In this document: positions 1 to 8,461 of the stretch, piece by piece
Numbering within the stretch: position 1 is the stretch's first letter
Layout of the letters: the number at the start of each line of letters is the position of its first letter
From: DYJK01 sp040755055
GTDB lineage: Bacteria > Bacteroidota > Ignavibacteria > Ignavibacteriales > Melioribacteraceae
Assembly (NCBI GenBank): GCA_040755055.1
Contig: JBFMBS010000008.1
Coordinates: forward strand, 96,975 to 160,974
Length of the DNA: 64,000 bases
Reading direction: 5' to 3'
Position numbers and translations under genes: made by a program
Notes under the pieces: generated by a model
The model's database searches: none
Told to the model about the DNA's origin: nothing
Seen by the model: the letters and a program-made list of their open reading frames with translations, nothing else

Positions 1-752
1 GTTATTGATTGCAACTGATAATTAAAATTATTCATTCGCACAAGCAATTGGGCAATAATACGAATTGCATTTGCTCTGCGGTCGTTAATATTTATACCGG
101 AATGGCCCCCTTTCAATCCTGATACAAAAAGTAAGTAGGGTGTGAAGGATTCGTTAGCTGGTTCGTACTCAAGTTTCATCGTACCAACAGAATCCATACC
201 GCCGGAACATCCTACATAGAAGCACCCGTCTTCTTCGGTATCAAGATTAAGAAGATATTTCCCTTCAACAAATCCTTTGGCTAAATGATTGGCACCGGTC
301 AAACCAGTTTCTTCATCTACCGTAAACAATAATTCAAGCGGTCCATGATTGAATGTATAATCCGTAGCTATTGCTAATGCAGCCGCGGCACCTATTCCGT
401 TATCAGCACCAAGTGTTGTTCCATCTGCTTTAATCCAGTTGCCATCTTTGACTAATACAATCGGGTCATTGTTAAAATCGTGGTTTTTATCTTTGTTCTT
501 CTCACAAACCATATCAACATGGCTTTGGAGAATTACAGTCGGTGAGTTTTCGAATCCGGGTTTTGGAGGGACTTTAATTACAATATTCCCGGTTTCATCT
601 TCTTTTATTTCAAGATTATTTTTACCGGCAAAATTTCTTAGATATAACCGAATTCTTTCTTCATGTTTCGAAGGACGCGGCACCTGGCTGATTTCAAAAA
701 AACGACTCCACAATGTAGCCGGTGCTAAACCTTCAATAGCATTGTTTGGCAT
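1..752 (-). CDS. pepD: Aminoacyl-histidine dipeptidase (M20C, PepD), 3' part outside window
   Basis: Cytosolic metallo-dipeptidase of the M20 family that hydrolyses Xaa-His and other dipeptides using two zinc ions. About 250 N-terminal residues are visible, starting at ATG 752-750. Seen: the N-terminal SQVPRPSKHEERI block typical of PepD, the metal motif SHVDMVCEKN (His and Asp ligands), the bridging-Asp region TTLGADNGIG, and the catalytic-Glu region TVDEETGLTGA. The gene runs off the left edge, so the dimerisation lid and the last metal ligands are not seen. It starts 11 bases after the ychF stop on the same strand, so the two are probably cotranscribed. Confidence 0.9.
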   Translation of the reverse strand, partial: MPNNAIEGLAPATLWSRFFEISQVPRPSKHEERIRLYLRNFAGKNNLEIKEDETGNIVIKVPPKPGFENSPTVILQSHVDMVCEKNKDKNHDFNNDPIVLVKDGNWIKADGTTLGADNGIGAAAALAIATDYTFNHGPLELLFTVDEETGLTGANHLAKGFVEGKYLLNLDTEEDGCFYVGCSGGMDSVGTMKLEYEPANESFTPYLLFVSGLKGGHSGININDRRANAIRIIAQLLVRMNNFNYQLQSI

Positions 753-763
753 TAATTTACCTT

Positions 764-1843
764 TTAGTTGTGACGAATATTTAAAATATCTCCATCTTTC
801 ACAATGTACTCTTTACCTTCCAATCTCCATGAGCCGGCTTCTTTACATTTATTAAACGATCCGTGTTTAATAAAATCATCATAGCCGACAACTTCTGCGC
901 GTATAAAACGATTGAAAAAATCTGTATGAATTACGCCGGCGGCTTGCTGTGCATTAAAATTTTTCTTAATTGTCCATGCACGGCATTCATCTTCCCCAAC
1001 GGTAAAAAATGATTGCAGTCCAAGAAGATCGTATGATGTTCTTAAAATTTTGCTCAACGCCGATTCTTTGATTCCGTAATCTTGCATAAAAGCGGATTGA
1101 TCCTCAATACTAAGTTTGGATAATTCTAATTCTATCTTAGCAAAGAATGGGATAACAACAGCACCCGATTTTCCTATTTTTGATTTTACATCTTCAATCA
1201 TCGAATCAACATATTGTATCGAGCCTTCGTCATAATTAATTGCAATTGCAAGCGGCTTTAAGGTAAGGAGCTGGTAACCGGAAAGTAATTTCAGATCATT
1301 TTCATCAATGTGTAAAGTACGCAGCGGTAATTCCTTTTCGCAATGGGAATAGCATTTTTCGATTAGGGGCATTTCCCGTTTTAGTTTATCGTCTTTCGAT
1401 TTTAAAATTTCTTTTTTGATTTTTTCCATACGGTTCTCAAGAAATGCCAAATCAGAGAGCAAAAATTCCGTCTCTAAAAATTCTATATCCCTGAGCGTAT
1501 CAATCGAGTTCATCGGGTGAGGAACGGAATCATCCTTGAATGAACGTATAATATAAAACAACGCATCATTGTTCCTCACGCTCGATAGAAATGCAGAAGT
1601 GATTTTTACTTTGTTATCTTCAGACATACGAAGTCCGGGGATATCAAATACTTCTATCGTTGCATTTACTTGTTTCTTAGGATTAAACATTGATGTTAAT
1701 TTATCCAGACGTTCATCGGGAACTTTGACTACCTCGATCGATGCCTCTTCTTTTTGTGCCTGAACGTGCGAGCTTGTAGTTGATAGTGTATGAAACAATG
1801 TTGTTTTGCCGGAAAATTGTAAGCCGACTAAGCCAATCTGCAT
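764..1843 (-). CDS. ychF: YchF/Obg-type ATPase
   Basis: Conserved TRAFAC-class nucleotidase that binds ATP in preference to GTP and associates with the ribosome and stress responses in the known family. The 359 residues match the usual family length. Seen: P-loop GLQFSGKTT at residues 7-15, switch/G3 region FDIPGL near residue 67, a central coiled-coil-like helical stretch (about 125-190), and the C-terminal TGS-like domain with FFTVGEDECRAW, AAGVIHTDFFNRFIRAEV and the ending VKDGDILNIRHN. The start is ATG 1843 with a weak GAG-containing leader. It is the first gene of a minus-strand pair with pepD. Confidence 0.95.
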   Translation of the reverse strand: MQIGLVGLQFSGKTTLFHTLSTTSSHVQAQKEEASIEVVKVPDERLDKLTSMFNPKKQVNATIEVFDIPGLRMSEDNKVKITSAFLSSVRNNDALFYIIRSFKDDSVPHPMNSIDTLRDIEFLETEFLLSDLAFLENRMEKIKKEILKSKDDKLKREMPLIEKCYSHCEKELPLRTLHIDENDLKLLSGYQLLTLKPLAIAINYDEGSIQYVDSMIEDVKSKIGKSGAVVIPFFAKIELELSKLSIEDQSAFMQDYGIKESALSKILRTSYDLLGLQSFFTVGEDECRAWTIKKNFNAQQAAGVIHTDFFNRFIRAEVVGYDDFIKHGSFNKCKEAGSWRLEGKEYIVKDGDILNIRHN

Positions 1844-1946
1844 ATATTATCTCAGAACTATTATCTTTTTGAATTAGGGATGGAAATATAATGATATTCT
1901 AAAATTGTGCATAATAATGTTAAAAGGATTATGAGTCTTTTCATAG

Positions 1947-2099
1947 CTGTCCCAAACTTTTTCTGCGGTTATCAGATAAAATCAAGAAATAACTTGTTGT
2001 CTCAGCAAGAAAATATCGGGGTCCATTTTAAAACTATCATTCCTTTTGAAAATGGCTGACATTACAGTGTTCTAATTATGTCAATAAAGTTTGGGACAG
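1947..2099. repeat. 153-bp non-coding element with perfect 14-bp terminal inverted repeats
   Basis: CTGTCCCAAACTTT at 1947-1960 is repeated in perfect inverse as AAAGTTTGGGACAG at 2086-2099. The interior is AT-rich and has no ORF. Small size, no coding capacity and clean ends suggest a MITE or a solo IS remnant. The GCTGTCCCAAA end resembles the GCTGTCTCAAA end of the element at 29861-30055. No target-site duplication is obvious. It fills most of the gap between ychF and clpS. Confidence 0.5.
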
Positions 2100-2125
2100 T
2101 AATAAATCTTTTAGAAAAAATTGTA

Positions 2126-2413
2126 TTAGGATAATATTTGCGTGTGAAGTTCAATTTCTTCCAATATGGAAGTCACCTTAAGACAATCGCCAATATTTCC
2201 GGAGAAGACAACAGCTTTTCCTTTTACATGGGCTTCAAATGCAAAATTACGCGCTTCTTCATAACTGCATTTTACTGCTTTTACCAGCTGAGATATCACT
2301 TCTTCGAATGAGTGTACATCATCATTGTACAGAATAACTCTATACGGCAAGCCAATAATTGTCTCCTCATCATTCTCATTACGAATCTGTTCTATTGGAT
2401 TTGTTTCTTGCAT
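2126..2413 (-). CDS. clpS: ATP-dependent Clp protease adaptor ClpS
   Basis: ClpS delivers N-degron substrates to ClpA/ClpC-type unfoldases. The 95-residue protein shows the family core: LPYRVILYNDDVHSFEEV (N-degron pocket residues N-D-D), then AVKCSYEEA and AHVKGKAVVFSG (the His-x-x-Gly region). I chose ATG 2413 because AGGA lies 10 bases upstream; an in-frame GTG three codons earlier is almost on top of that AGGA. It is divergent from etfB across about 118 bases of AT-rich DNA. No Clp ATPase gene is in the window. Confidence 0.95.
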   Translation of the reverse strand: MQETNPIEQIRNENDEETIIGLPYRVILYNDDVHSFEEVISQLVKAVKCSYEEARNFAFEAHVKGKAVVFSGNIGDCLKVTSILEEIELHTQILS

Positions 2414-2531
2414 AATTCTCACATCCTATAATTAGAATTTATAAAATTGCCGCCTAAAAATAAATTTTGTTTATATTGTATAAAGAAATTCAAACCAATA
2501 AATAATTATTGATTACAGTTAAGGAGAATTG

Positions 2532-3278
2532 ATGAAAATTGCGGTTTGCATAAGTCATGTACCGGATACTGCCGCCAAAATAAATATCGGCAGCGACGGC
2601 AAATCAATCGATCCAAGCGGTGTTTCATTCGTTGTAAATCCATACGATGAATTTGCAATTGAAGAAGCACTCAAAACCAAAGAAAAACTCGGTGGTGAAA
2701 CAGTTGCTATAAGTCTTGGCAGTGAAGCTTCAAAAGAAACTTTACGCAAAGCTCTTGCCATGGGAATTGATAATGCTGTTCTGCTTAAAGATGACAGTTA
2801 TCGTGATTCACTCTCTGTTGCTAAAGCCCTTGCAGAAGAAATTAAAAATCAAAATGCCGAATTAGTTTTTTTCGGCAAACAATCTGTTGATTACGATAAT
2901 TCCATTACCGGGCAGTTAACAGCAGAACTTTTAGGTTATCACTGTATTTCTGTTGTTGTTAGTTTTACATTAGATGGTAATAAGATTGTTGCCGAAAGAG
3001 AAATTGAAGGCGGTAAAGAAGTTGTAGAAACCGTACTGCCGGCAGTCATTACGGCACAAAAAGGATTGAATGACCCGCGATATGCTTCCCTAAAGGGAAT
3101 TATGGCTGCAAAGAAAAAAGTAATTGAAGAAAAAACCATTGCAGCGGCGGTAAATCACACAGAGTTATTAGGAATGAAAAAACCGCCTTTAAAACAAGCC
3201 GGCAAAATTATCGGTAATGATGCATCTGCGGTACCTGAACTAGTTCGCCTTCTTCGCGAAGAAGCTAAAGTAATTTAA
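2532..3278 (+). CDS. etfB: Electron transfer flavoprotein, beta subunit
   Basis: Small subunit of the FAD/AMP-containing ETF that accepts electrons from acyl-CoA dehydrogenases and related flavoenzymes. The 248 residues match the family. Seen: N-terminal MKIAVCISHVPDTAAKI, VNPYDEFAIEEALK, the AMP-binding region FGKQSVDYDNSITGQL, and the ETF-beta signature around VAEREIEGGKEVVE with GLNDPRYASLKGIMAAKKK. AAGGAG at 2521-2526, five bases before ATG 2532, fixes the start; an in-frame TTG one codon upstream is less likely. It is followed after 9 bases by etfA, forming one operon. Confidence 0.97.
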   Translation: MKIAVCISHVPDTAAKINIGSDGKSIDPSGVSFVVNPYDEFAIEEALKTKEKLGGETVAISLGSEASKETLRKALAMGIDNAVLLKDDSYRDSLSVAKALAEEIKNQNAELVFFGKQSVDYDNSITGQLTAELLGYHCISVVVSFTLDGNKIVAEREIEGGKEVVETVLPAVITAQKGLNDPRYASLKGIMAAKKKVIEEKTIAAAVNHTELLGMKKPPLKQAGKIIGNDASAVPELVRLLREEAKVI

Positions 3279-3287
3279 GGAGTAACT

Positions 3288-4256
3288 ATGGCAAATAATA
3301 TTTTAGTTTTCATAGAACAAAGAAACGGTCAAATAAAAAAAGCATCGTTAGAGGCAATTAGTTCTGCTGCTGAGATAGCGCAAAAATTATCTTATAAAGT
3401 AAACGGTGTAACTATTGGGAATGACATAAACGATCTGCAATCTTTAAGCAATTATGGTCTGGAACAAATTACTCATTACAAGAATTCAAATTTAGAAAAT
3501 TACTCCCCTACGGCCTATACTGAAATTACGTCTAAAGCCATCACGGAATATGATGGTGATATTATTTTCTTTTCCAACACTTCATTAGGAAAAGATTTAG
3601 CACCTCGCATTGCAGCAAAATTTGATGCCGGTATTGCTATCGATTGTATTTCTTTAGAGATTTCAGGAAACGAAATAATTGCACAACGCCCGGTATTTGC
3701 CGGTAAAGCTTTGGTCGAAGTAAAAGTTAATAGTCCAAAGAAAATTTTTACTCTCAGACCAAATGTGTTCAAAGTCAAAACAAATTCTGCAAATAATACT
3801 GAAGTTAAAACAGTAAACGTTGATAATCCTAATTTAGCAACCAAGGTAATTGAGGTAAAAAAATCCGAAGGTAAACTTGATGTAGCCGAGGCAGATATTA
3901 TTGTTTCCGGCGGAAGAGGTTTAAAAGGGCCGGAACATTTTCATCTTGTTGAAGAATTAGCCCGGGCCCTTGGAGCAGCATCCGGTGCATCCAGGGCAGT
4001 TGTTGATGCCGGTTGGCGGCCTCACAGCGAACAAGTAGGACAAACCGGGAAAACTGTTTCGCCAAGTTTATATGTTGCGCTAGGAATATCAGGCGCTATT
4101 CAACACTTAGCCGGTATGCGTTCATCAAAATATATTGTGGCAATAAACAAAGACAAAGATGCACCAATTTTCCAGGTTGCAGATTACGGTATAGTAGGCG
4201 ATCTGTTTGAAATTGTGCCGGCTTTAATTGAAGAGATAAAAAAAATAAAGTCATAA
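3288..4256 (+). CDS. etfA: Electron transfer flavoprotein, alpha subunit
   Basis: Large ETF subunit that carries the redox-active FAD and passes electrons to a quinone oxidoreductase. The 322 residues comprise an N-terminal Rossmann-like domain (about 1-190) and a C-terminal FAD domain with IIVSGGRGLKG, GASRAVVDAGW, QVGQTGKTVSPSLYVALGIS, GAIQHLAGM and FQVADYGIVGDL, all conserved FAD contacts. GGAG precedes ATG 3288 by six bases. It sits between etfB and the BFN gene with only 1 base to the next start, so the three genes are probably translated from one message. No ETF-QO gene is present nearby. Confidence 0.97.
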   Translation: MANNILVFIEQRNGQIKKASLEAISSAAEIAQKLSYKVNGVTIGNDINDLQSLSNYGLEQITHYKNSNLENYSPTAYTEITSKAITEYDGDIIFFSNTSLGKDLAPRIAAKFDAGIAIDCISLEISGNEIIAQRPVFAGKALVEVKVNSPKKIFTLRPNVFKVKTNSANNTEVKTVNVDNPNLATKVIEVKKSEGKLDVAEADIIVSGGRGLKGPEHFHLVEELARALGAASGASRAVVDAGWRPHSEQVGQTGKTVSPSLYVALGISGAIQHLAGMRSSKYIVAINKDKDAPIFQVADYGIVGDLFEIVPALIEEIKKIKS

Positions 4257-4257
4257 A

Positions 4258-4860
4258 TTGAACAAGGTACAAGTAGAAATATTAGGATTATCTGCAAGCC
4301 CGTCCTCCGGCGGCGCATACGCACTTCTTTTAAAGGAAGTCTACGGTATGCGCAGACTTCCAATTATCATCGGCTCGTTCGAAGCACAATCTATTGCACT
4401 CGAAATGGAAGGGATAAAACCGCCGAGACCTTTAACGCACGATCTGTTAAAAACGGTGATTGATAATTTGGGAGCTACTATATCGGAAATAATAATAGAC
4501 GAATTAAGAGATAATACTTTTTATGCAAAAATAAAAATTGAAGTATCGACACTTACAAACGAAATCGATTCCCGGCCAAGCGATGCAATTGCATTGGCAG
4601 TAAGAACCGGTACTCCTCTTTTTGTGGCAGAAGACGTAATGAGACTCGCCGCATTCATACCTTCTACAGATGATACCGAGGAATTAGAAAAAGACGAAGA
4701 AGGTAAACAATCCGAGCAGCAATCCCCTAAAAAGAATGTCCAGGAAACTAAACTTGCCCAGCTTCAGGATCAATTAAGAGAAGCAATTGAAAAAGAAGAT
4801 TATGAGAGAGCTGCCAAAATACGGGATGAGATTAATCGCCAGAGCGGCATTCAAAATTAA
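4258..4860 (+). CDS. Bifunctional nuclease (BFN/DUF151) with C-terminal UVR motif
   Basis: 200 residues. Residues 1-135 form a BFN/DUF151 domain (VEILGLSASPSSGGAYALLL, IGSFEAQSIALEMEG, PRPLTHDLL, SRPSDAIALAVRTGTPLFV). An acidic, Gln-rich linker follows (about 140-165), and then a UVR-type helical hairpin (LQDQLREAIEKEDYERAAKI). Family members have been linked to DNA/RNA nuclease activity; UVR motifs bind UvrB or Clp-type partners. The start is TTG 4258, one base after the etfA stop, with no good Shine-Dalgarno, which suggests translational coupling. Its stop overlaps the stop of the convergent DUF2851 gene. Confidence 0.88.
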   Translation: MNKVQVEILGLSASPSSGGAYALLLKEVYGMRRLPIIIGSFEAQSIALEMEGIKPPRPLTHDLLKTVIDNLGATISEIIIDELRDNTFYAKIKIEVSTLTNEIDSRPSDAIALAVRTGTPLFVAEDVMRLAAFIPSTDDTEELEKDEEGKQSEQQSPKKNVQETKLAQLQDQLREAIEKEDYERAAKIRDEINRQSGIQN

Positions 4861-6335
4861 TTGAATACGTACTTCCCTACTTCACACTCCAGGCATTTGT
4901 TTTTCGAACAATAATTTCTAAACAGATCTATTACACCTTGCGATAAAACGGTACGGTTGACATGCTCTTTTAAATTAAGCGCAGCACCAACTTCGGTTAT
5001 AATCTGGTTCTCGGATCTCTGCTGATATACCGTATAAATTTTTATGATCTTTTTGACAAGATTATTGTTCCCGAACATTTCAAAGTAAACGGCAAAATAA
5101 GGAAGAATAACATTAACAATTATTTCATCGGCTCTTGCTGCACCTACAAAATATTTCACTTCAGCATTAGACGGCTGATCCAGTACATAATGAGTTTTCC
5201 AAAAACCGTCGGACCTAATCACAAAAAGTGAACGCAACGAATTTATAAGTACGGTTAAGTTGTGTATTTCCGTAATTTTTTTTGCAAGGGTATTGATCAA
5301 ATTATCATGCAATAACTCTTTCAAAATTCTTGCACCGGCAGCCAAACGAATAGTTGGAAAGTTCTGGGGACGTAACCTGAAAAAGTGCCATTGCGTATCA
5401 TCTAAAAATTCACCGTCATAAAAAGGTTTTATCGAGTTCCAATGTAGCGTAACACGATCCGTATAGTCTTTAATAATTTTATCGTTAGTCGAAAACTCAC
5501 GATTTATGATGCCTCCAATAAACAAAAATGCTGCTTCAAATTTCTCAACAAGTGCCCCATCCATCGGGATTTTATTAATGAAATTAATATTCGCATTTTG
5601 TGCTAGGTGATTCATAGGGACTTTATTTTTAGAATAGCCAAGTGCTTCAAAAATCAACTCATATAATAATTGCTTCCAGATCTCTTTATGAGAAAAATCG
5701 GAATTGCTGAATTGCTTTTCCCTGAATTGTGTCGATAACTCGTAGCGAATGACGGGCTCTTTAATTTGAAGCTGGCGTAAGAACTCCAATTCTTTTAACC
5801 GCTCGTAAACACGCTTACATTTTTTGTTAAATCTTTCAATCCCTAGTTCCATAAGAAATTTTTCTTTTATTTCGAATGGAACAGAATCATTATTATCAGT
5901 GCATTTTAATTTTGAGGGTGTTTCTTCTTCAGGTTCTGTCTTGTTCAGGAAATTTTCGATGATATTGTTTTCGACAAATTTCTGTAAACAAACAGAAGGT
6001 ACTTTTCTGCCGTTCCTTGTATAAACATACGCTTGATGGTTTTTATTGAAAAGCGAGGCATGGAGTATTACGCTGTTGTATTTATTATCAATATTGTGAC
6101 CGTGTGTTTTCCAATCCGAGTAATCACGATCAATTTCGATATCACCTACGTAGGTTAAATTTCCAATCCGTATCCGGGCATTTTTAAAATCCGGTCCCGC
6201 GGTTTCAACATTATGAGAACCGCTGTCTAATATTTCAATATCTTCCCCGTTAAAAGTTTTTAATGACCCTTTATAATTTTGCTTTTGCCAAACTTCATAA
6301 AGCAAAGTTTCGGGGATCTTCTGTTCTGAACTCAT
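4857..6335 (-). CDS. DUF2851 family protein
   Basis: 492 residues, a length and N-terminus typical of the DUF2851 family found mainly in Bacteroidota and relatives; the function is unknown. The N-terminal part holds conserved ETAGPDFKNARIRIGN and VGDIEIDRDYSDWKTHGH, including acidic residues and a His that could make a nuclease-like metal site, but this is inference. The C-terminus has a Cys cluster (YCSKNKCLECEVGKYVF). No signal peptide or membrane segment is seen. It is the last gene of the long minus-strand block, 73 bases after pyrF, and convergent with the etf operon. Confidence 0.85.
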   Translation of the reverse strand: MSSEQKIPETLLYEVWQKQNYKGSLKTFNGEDIEILDSGSHNVETAGPDFKNARIRIGNLTYVGDIEIDRDYSDWKTHGHNIDNKYNSVILHASLFNKNHQAYVYTRNGRKVPSVCLQKFVENNIIENFLNKTEPEEETPSKLKCTDNNDSVPFEIKEKFLMELGIERFNKKCKRVYERLKELEFLRQLQIKEPVIRYELSTQFREKQFSNSDFSHKEIWKQLLYELIFEALGYSKNKVPMNHLAQNANINFINKIPMDGALVEKFEAAFLFIGGIINREFSTNDKIIKDYTDRVTLHWNSIKPFYDGEFLDDTQWHFFRLRPQNFPTIRLAAGARILKELLHDNLINTLAKKITEIHNLTVLINSLRSLFVIRSDGFWKTHYVLDQPSNAEVKYFVGAARADEIIVNVILPYFAVYFEMFGNNNLVKKIIKIYTVYQQRSENQIITEVGAALNLKEHVNRTVLSQGVIDLFRNYCSKNKCLECEVGKYVFN

Positions 6336-6408
6336 CGTTAGTTCGGTCTAGAAATAATGATTAAACGAATCACAAAGACAAATTAATATATTATATAAGT
6401 AAAGTCTA

Positions 6409-7224
6409 TTAACTTTTTTGTTCGATGGTTCTTATACTATTATTCAATTCTGCCAAAGTTCGGTTAATTACTCCGCCGAATTCCGGTGATGAATCACAAT
6501 ATAAAAGTGCACGGCTTACATTAATTAAATAGTTGTTGTTCGATGAAGCTCTAAATGTAGAAACTACATCCTCCAAACTGCCGCCTTGAGCACCTATACC
6601 GGGCAATAATATTGCTAAATCACCGAAAGATTCAATATTTTCTTTTAGCTCCAGCGGATTTGTTGCCCCGAATACAATACCGCAATTTCTATTTGCATTC
6701 CATTCATTAACTTTCTGAATCACAGTCTGATACAAATATCTGCCGTCATAGAGTTTCAGTTTTTCAAAATCTGCTGAACTTTTATTAGAGGTTAAGGCAA
6801 GTATAAAATTTAATTTATCATGATATTTTATGAAAGGTTCTATAGAATCATAGCCCATATACGGATGGAGAGTTACGGAATCAAACTTGAAATGGTCGAA
6901 TATTGATTGAGCATACATTTCCGATGTATTGCCGATATCACCTCTCTTGGCATCGGCAATGGTTAGAATATTCTGCGGTATCATCTTGAGGGTTTTGTGA
7001 AGATTCTCCAATCCTTTTGTACCGTCTTTTTCGTAGAAAGCAAAATTAATTTTATATGCGGCGGCACCATCAATAGTGTTTTCAATAACAATTTTATTAA
7101 ACTCAACAATAGGGTTATCGGTTTTTAGCAGATGGGGCGGAATCTTTTTAATGTCTGTATCTAACCCAACACAAACATGTTTACCGTCATTAACAAGTGA
7201 GTAAAATTTTGCTGAAGCAGTCAT
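6409..7224 (-). CDS. pyrF: Orotidine 5'-phosphate decarboxylase (type 2)
   Basis: Decarboxylates OMP to UMP, the last step of de novo UMP synthesis. At 271 residues it is the long type 2 form. Seen: substrate region CVGLDTDIKKIPPHL, the Lys of AAYKINFAFYE, the catalytic tetrad region IADAKRGDIGNTSEMYA (Asp-x-Lys-x-x-Asp), LHPYMGYDSIEPF, and LPGIGAQGG near the phosphate site. It starts four bases after rodA ends, so it is translated from the tail of the cell-shape operon. A pyrimidine gene here fits with purH, purN and pyrG upstream on the same strand. Confidence 0.95.
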   Translation of the reverse strand: MTASAKFYSLVNDGKHVCVGLDTDIKKIPPHLLKTDNPIVEFNKIVIENTIDGAAAYKINFAFYEKDGTKGLENLHKTLKMIPQNILTIADAKRGDIGNTSEMYAQSIFDHFKFDSVTLHPYMGYDSIEPFIKYHDKLNFILALTSNKSSADFEKLKLYDGRYLYQTVIQKVNEWNANRNCGIVFGATNPLELKENIESFGDLAILLPGIGAQGGSLEDVVSTFRASSNNNYLINVSRALLYCDSSPEFGGVINRTLAELNNSIRTIEQKS

Positions 7225-7228
7225 AAAT

Positions 7229-8461
7229 TTATGTATGTAATTTTCTGTTTTTATAAATATTTAAAACTATTCCCAGCATAGTCATATTAACAAGCAAAGA
7301 ACTTCCGCCAAAACTTAAAAACGGAAGGGGTAAACCGATAACCGGCGTTATGCCAACATTCATACCAATATTAATTGCAAAGTGTGAAAACAATAGACTA
7401 AGGATCCCTACAATTACCAAAACACTAAAACGGTCCTTTGCCAATGAAGACAAATTAAGCAAGCGGATAAAAATAATTAAGAATAAAACTAAAACAATAA
7501 TACTTCCTATAAATCCGAATTCTTCCCCGATAACACAATAAATGAAATCCGTCCATTGTTCGGGAATAAAACGCAATTGTGTTTGATTCCCTTGAAGAAA
7601 TCCTTTGCCAAATATTCCGCCCGAACCGATAGCTAATTTTGCTTGCAAAGCGTTGTAGCCGGAGCCAAGAGGATCGGCAGATGGATCAAGAAACGATTCA
7701 ATTCTCTTCTGCTGATGAGGCTTCAATAATTTAAATGCATAATCAAAGAAAAAACTTGCACCAAGATTAAGTATGAAAACCGTTGCACTATTAAACAGAT
7801 CGCGTTTGAAAAAGAAAAGTGCAACAGCTACAAGTACCATTGCCAATATGAAAACATGCAATCCTAAAAGTGATGCAAACGTAACGATGCCCGGTGATAA
7901 CACAACAAATAAGCCGAACAAACTAATTCCGCTCCAGTAAATCAATGAGATTGTTATTATCATAAATACAATAGCAGTTCCGGTATCAGGTTCTAACAAA
8001 ATTAATAACACGGGTACAAAACCGATTAGCAGTGCAAATCCTATATCTTTAATATTATTTATATCACGGTTCTTGTAAGTTAACCAGTAAGATAGGGCAA
8101 GTATTGTTCCCAGTTTAGCAATTTCAGAGGGTTGGAATCCGCCGAAAGGTCCAAGACTTAACCAGCTTTTTGAGCCGTAAACTGTTTTGCCTATTACAAG
8201 GACAGCTATTAACAATAATAACGAGACAAGATAAGTAGGTATTGCAAAAATTTGGAATGTTCTCTGGGGTAATGAATAAACAATTATGAAAACAAAAACT
8301 GCAATTATTGCCGATACTAACTGCTTATTAAAATTGCCGCTTGCATATGGATGATTAACAGTTGCGCTGTAAATTGCCAACAAACCAATAATGGTTAAAG
8401 CTATCGCCGGTAAAAAAATTGCGAGATCAAACCTATCTTGTAGTTTGTAATTAATCTGCAC
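7229..8461 (-). CDS. rodA: Peptidoglycan glycosyltransferase RodA (SEDS)
   Basis: SEDS-family polymerase that makes glycan strands during side-wall growth together with PBP2. The 410 residues contain about ten hydrophobic segments. Seen: YGSKSWLSLGPFGGFQPSEIAKLG, LEPDTGTAIVFM (with the conserved catalytic Asp), the large loop with SGYNALQAKLAIGSGG and LQGNQTQLRFIPEQWTDFI, and GVTPVIGLPLPFLSFGGSSL near the C-terminus, all SEDS signatures. It overlaps the mrdA end by 11 bases, the usual tight rod-operon arrangement. Confidence 0.96.
   Translation of the reverse strand: MQINYKLQDRFDLAIFLPAIALTIIGLLAIYSATVNHPYASGNFNKQLVSAIIAVFVFIIVYSLPQRTFQIFAIPTYLVSLLLLIAVLVIGKTVYGSKSWLSLGPFGGFQPSEIAKLGTILALSYWLTYKNRDINNIKDIGFALLIGFVPVLLILLEPDTGTAIVFMIITISLIYWSGISLFGLFVVLSPGIVTFASLLGLHVFILAMVLVAVALFFFKRDLFNSATVFILNLGASFFFDYAFKLLKPHQQKRIESFLDPSADPLGSGYNALQAKLAIGSGGIFGKGFLQGNQTQLRFIPEQWTDFIYCVIGEEFGFIGSIIVLVLFLIIFIRLLNLSSLAKDRFSVLVIVGILSLLFSHFAINIGMNVGITPVIGLPLPFLSFGGSSLLVNMTMLGIVLNIYKNRKLHT

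Noticed and set aside
439..855. Plus-strand ORF of 138 codons
   Set aside because: It lies opposite pepD and ychF, which have clear family motifs; its translation is low-complexity and shows no domain.
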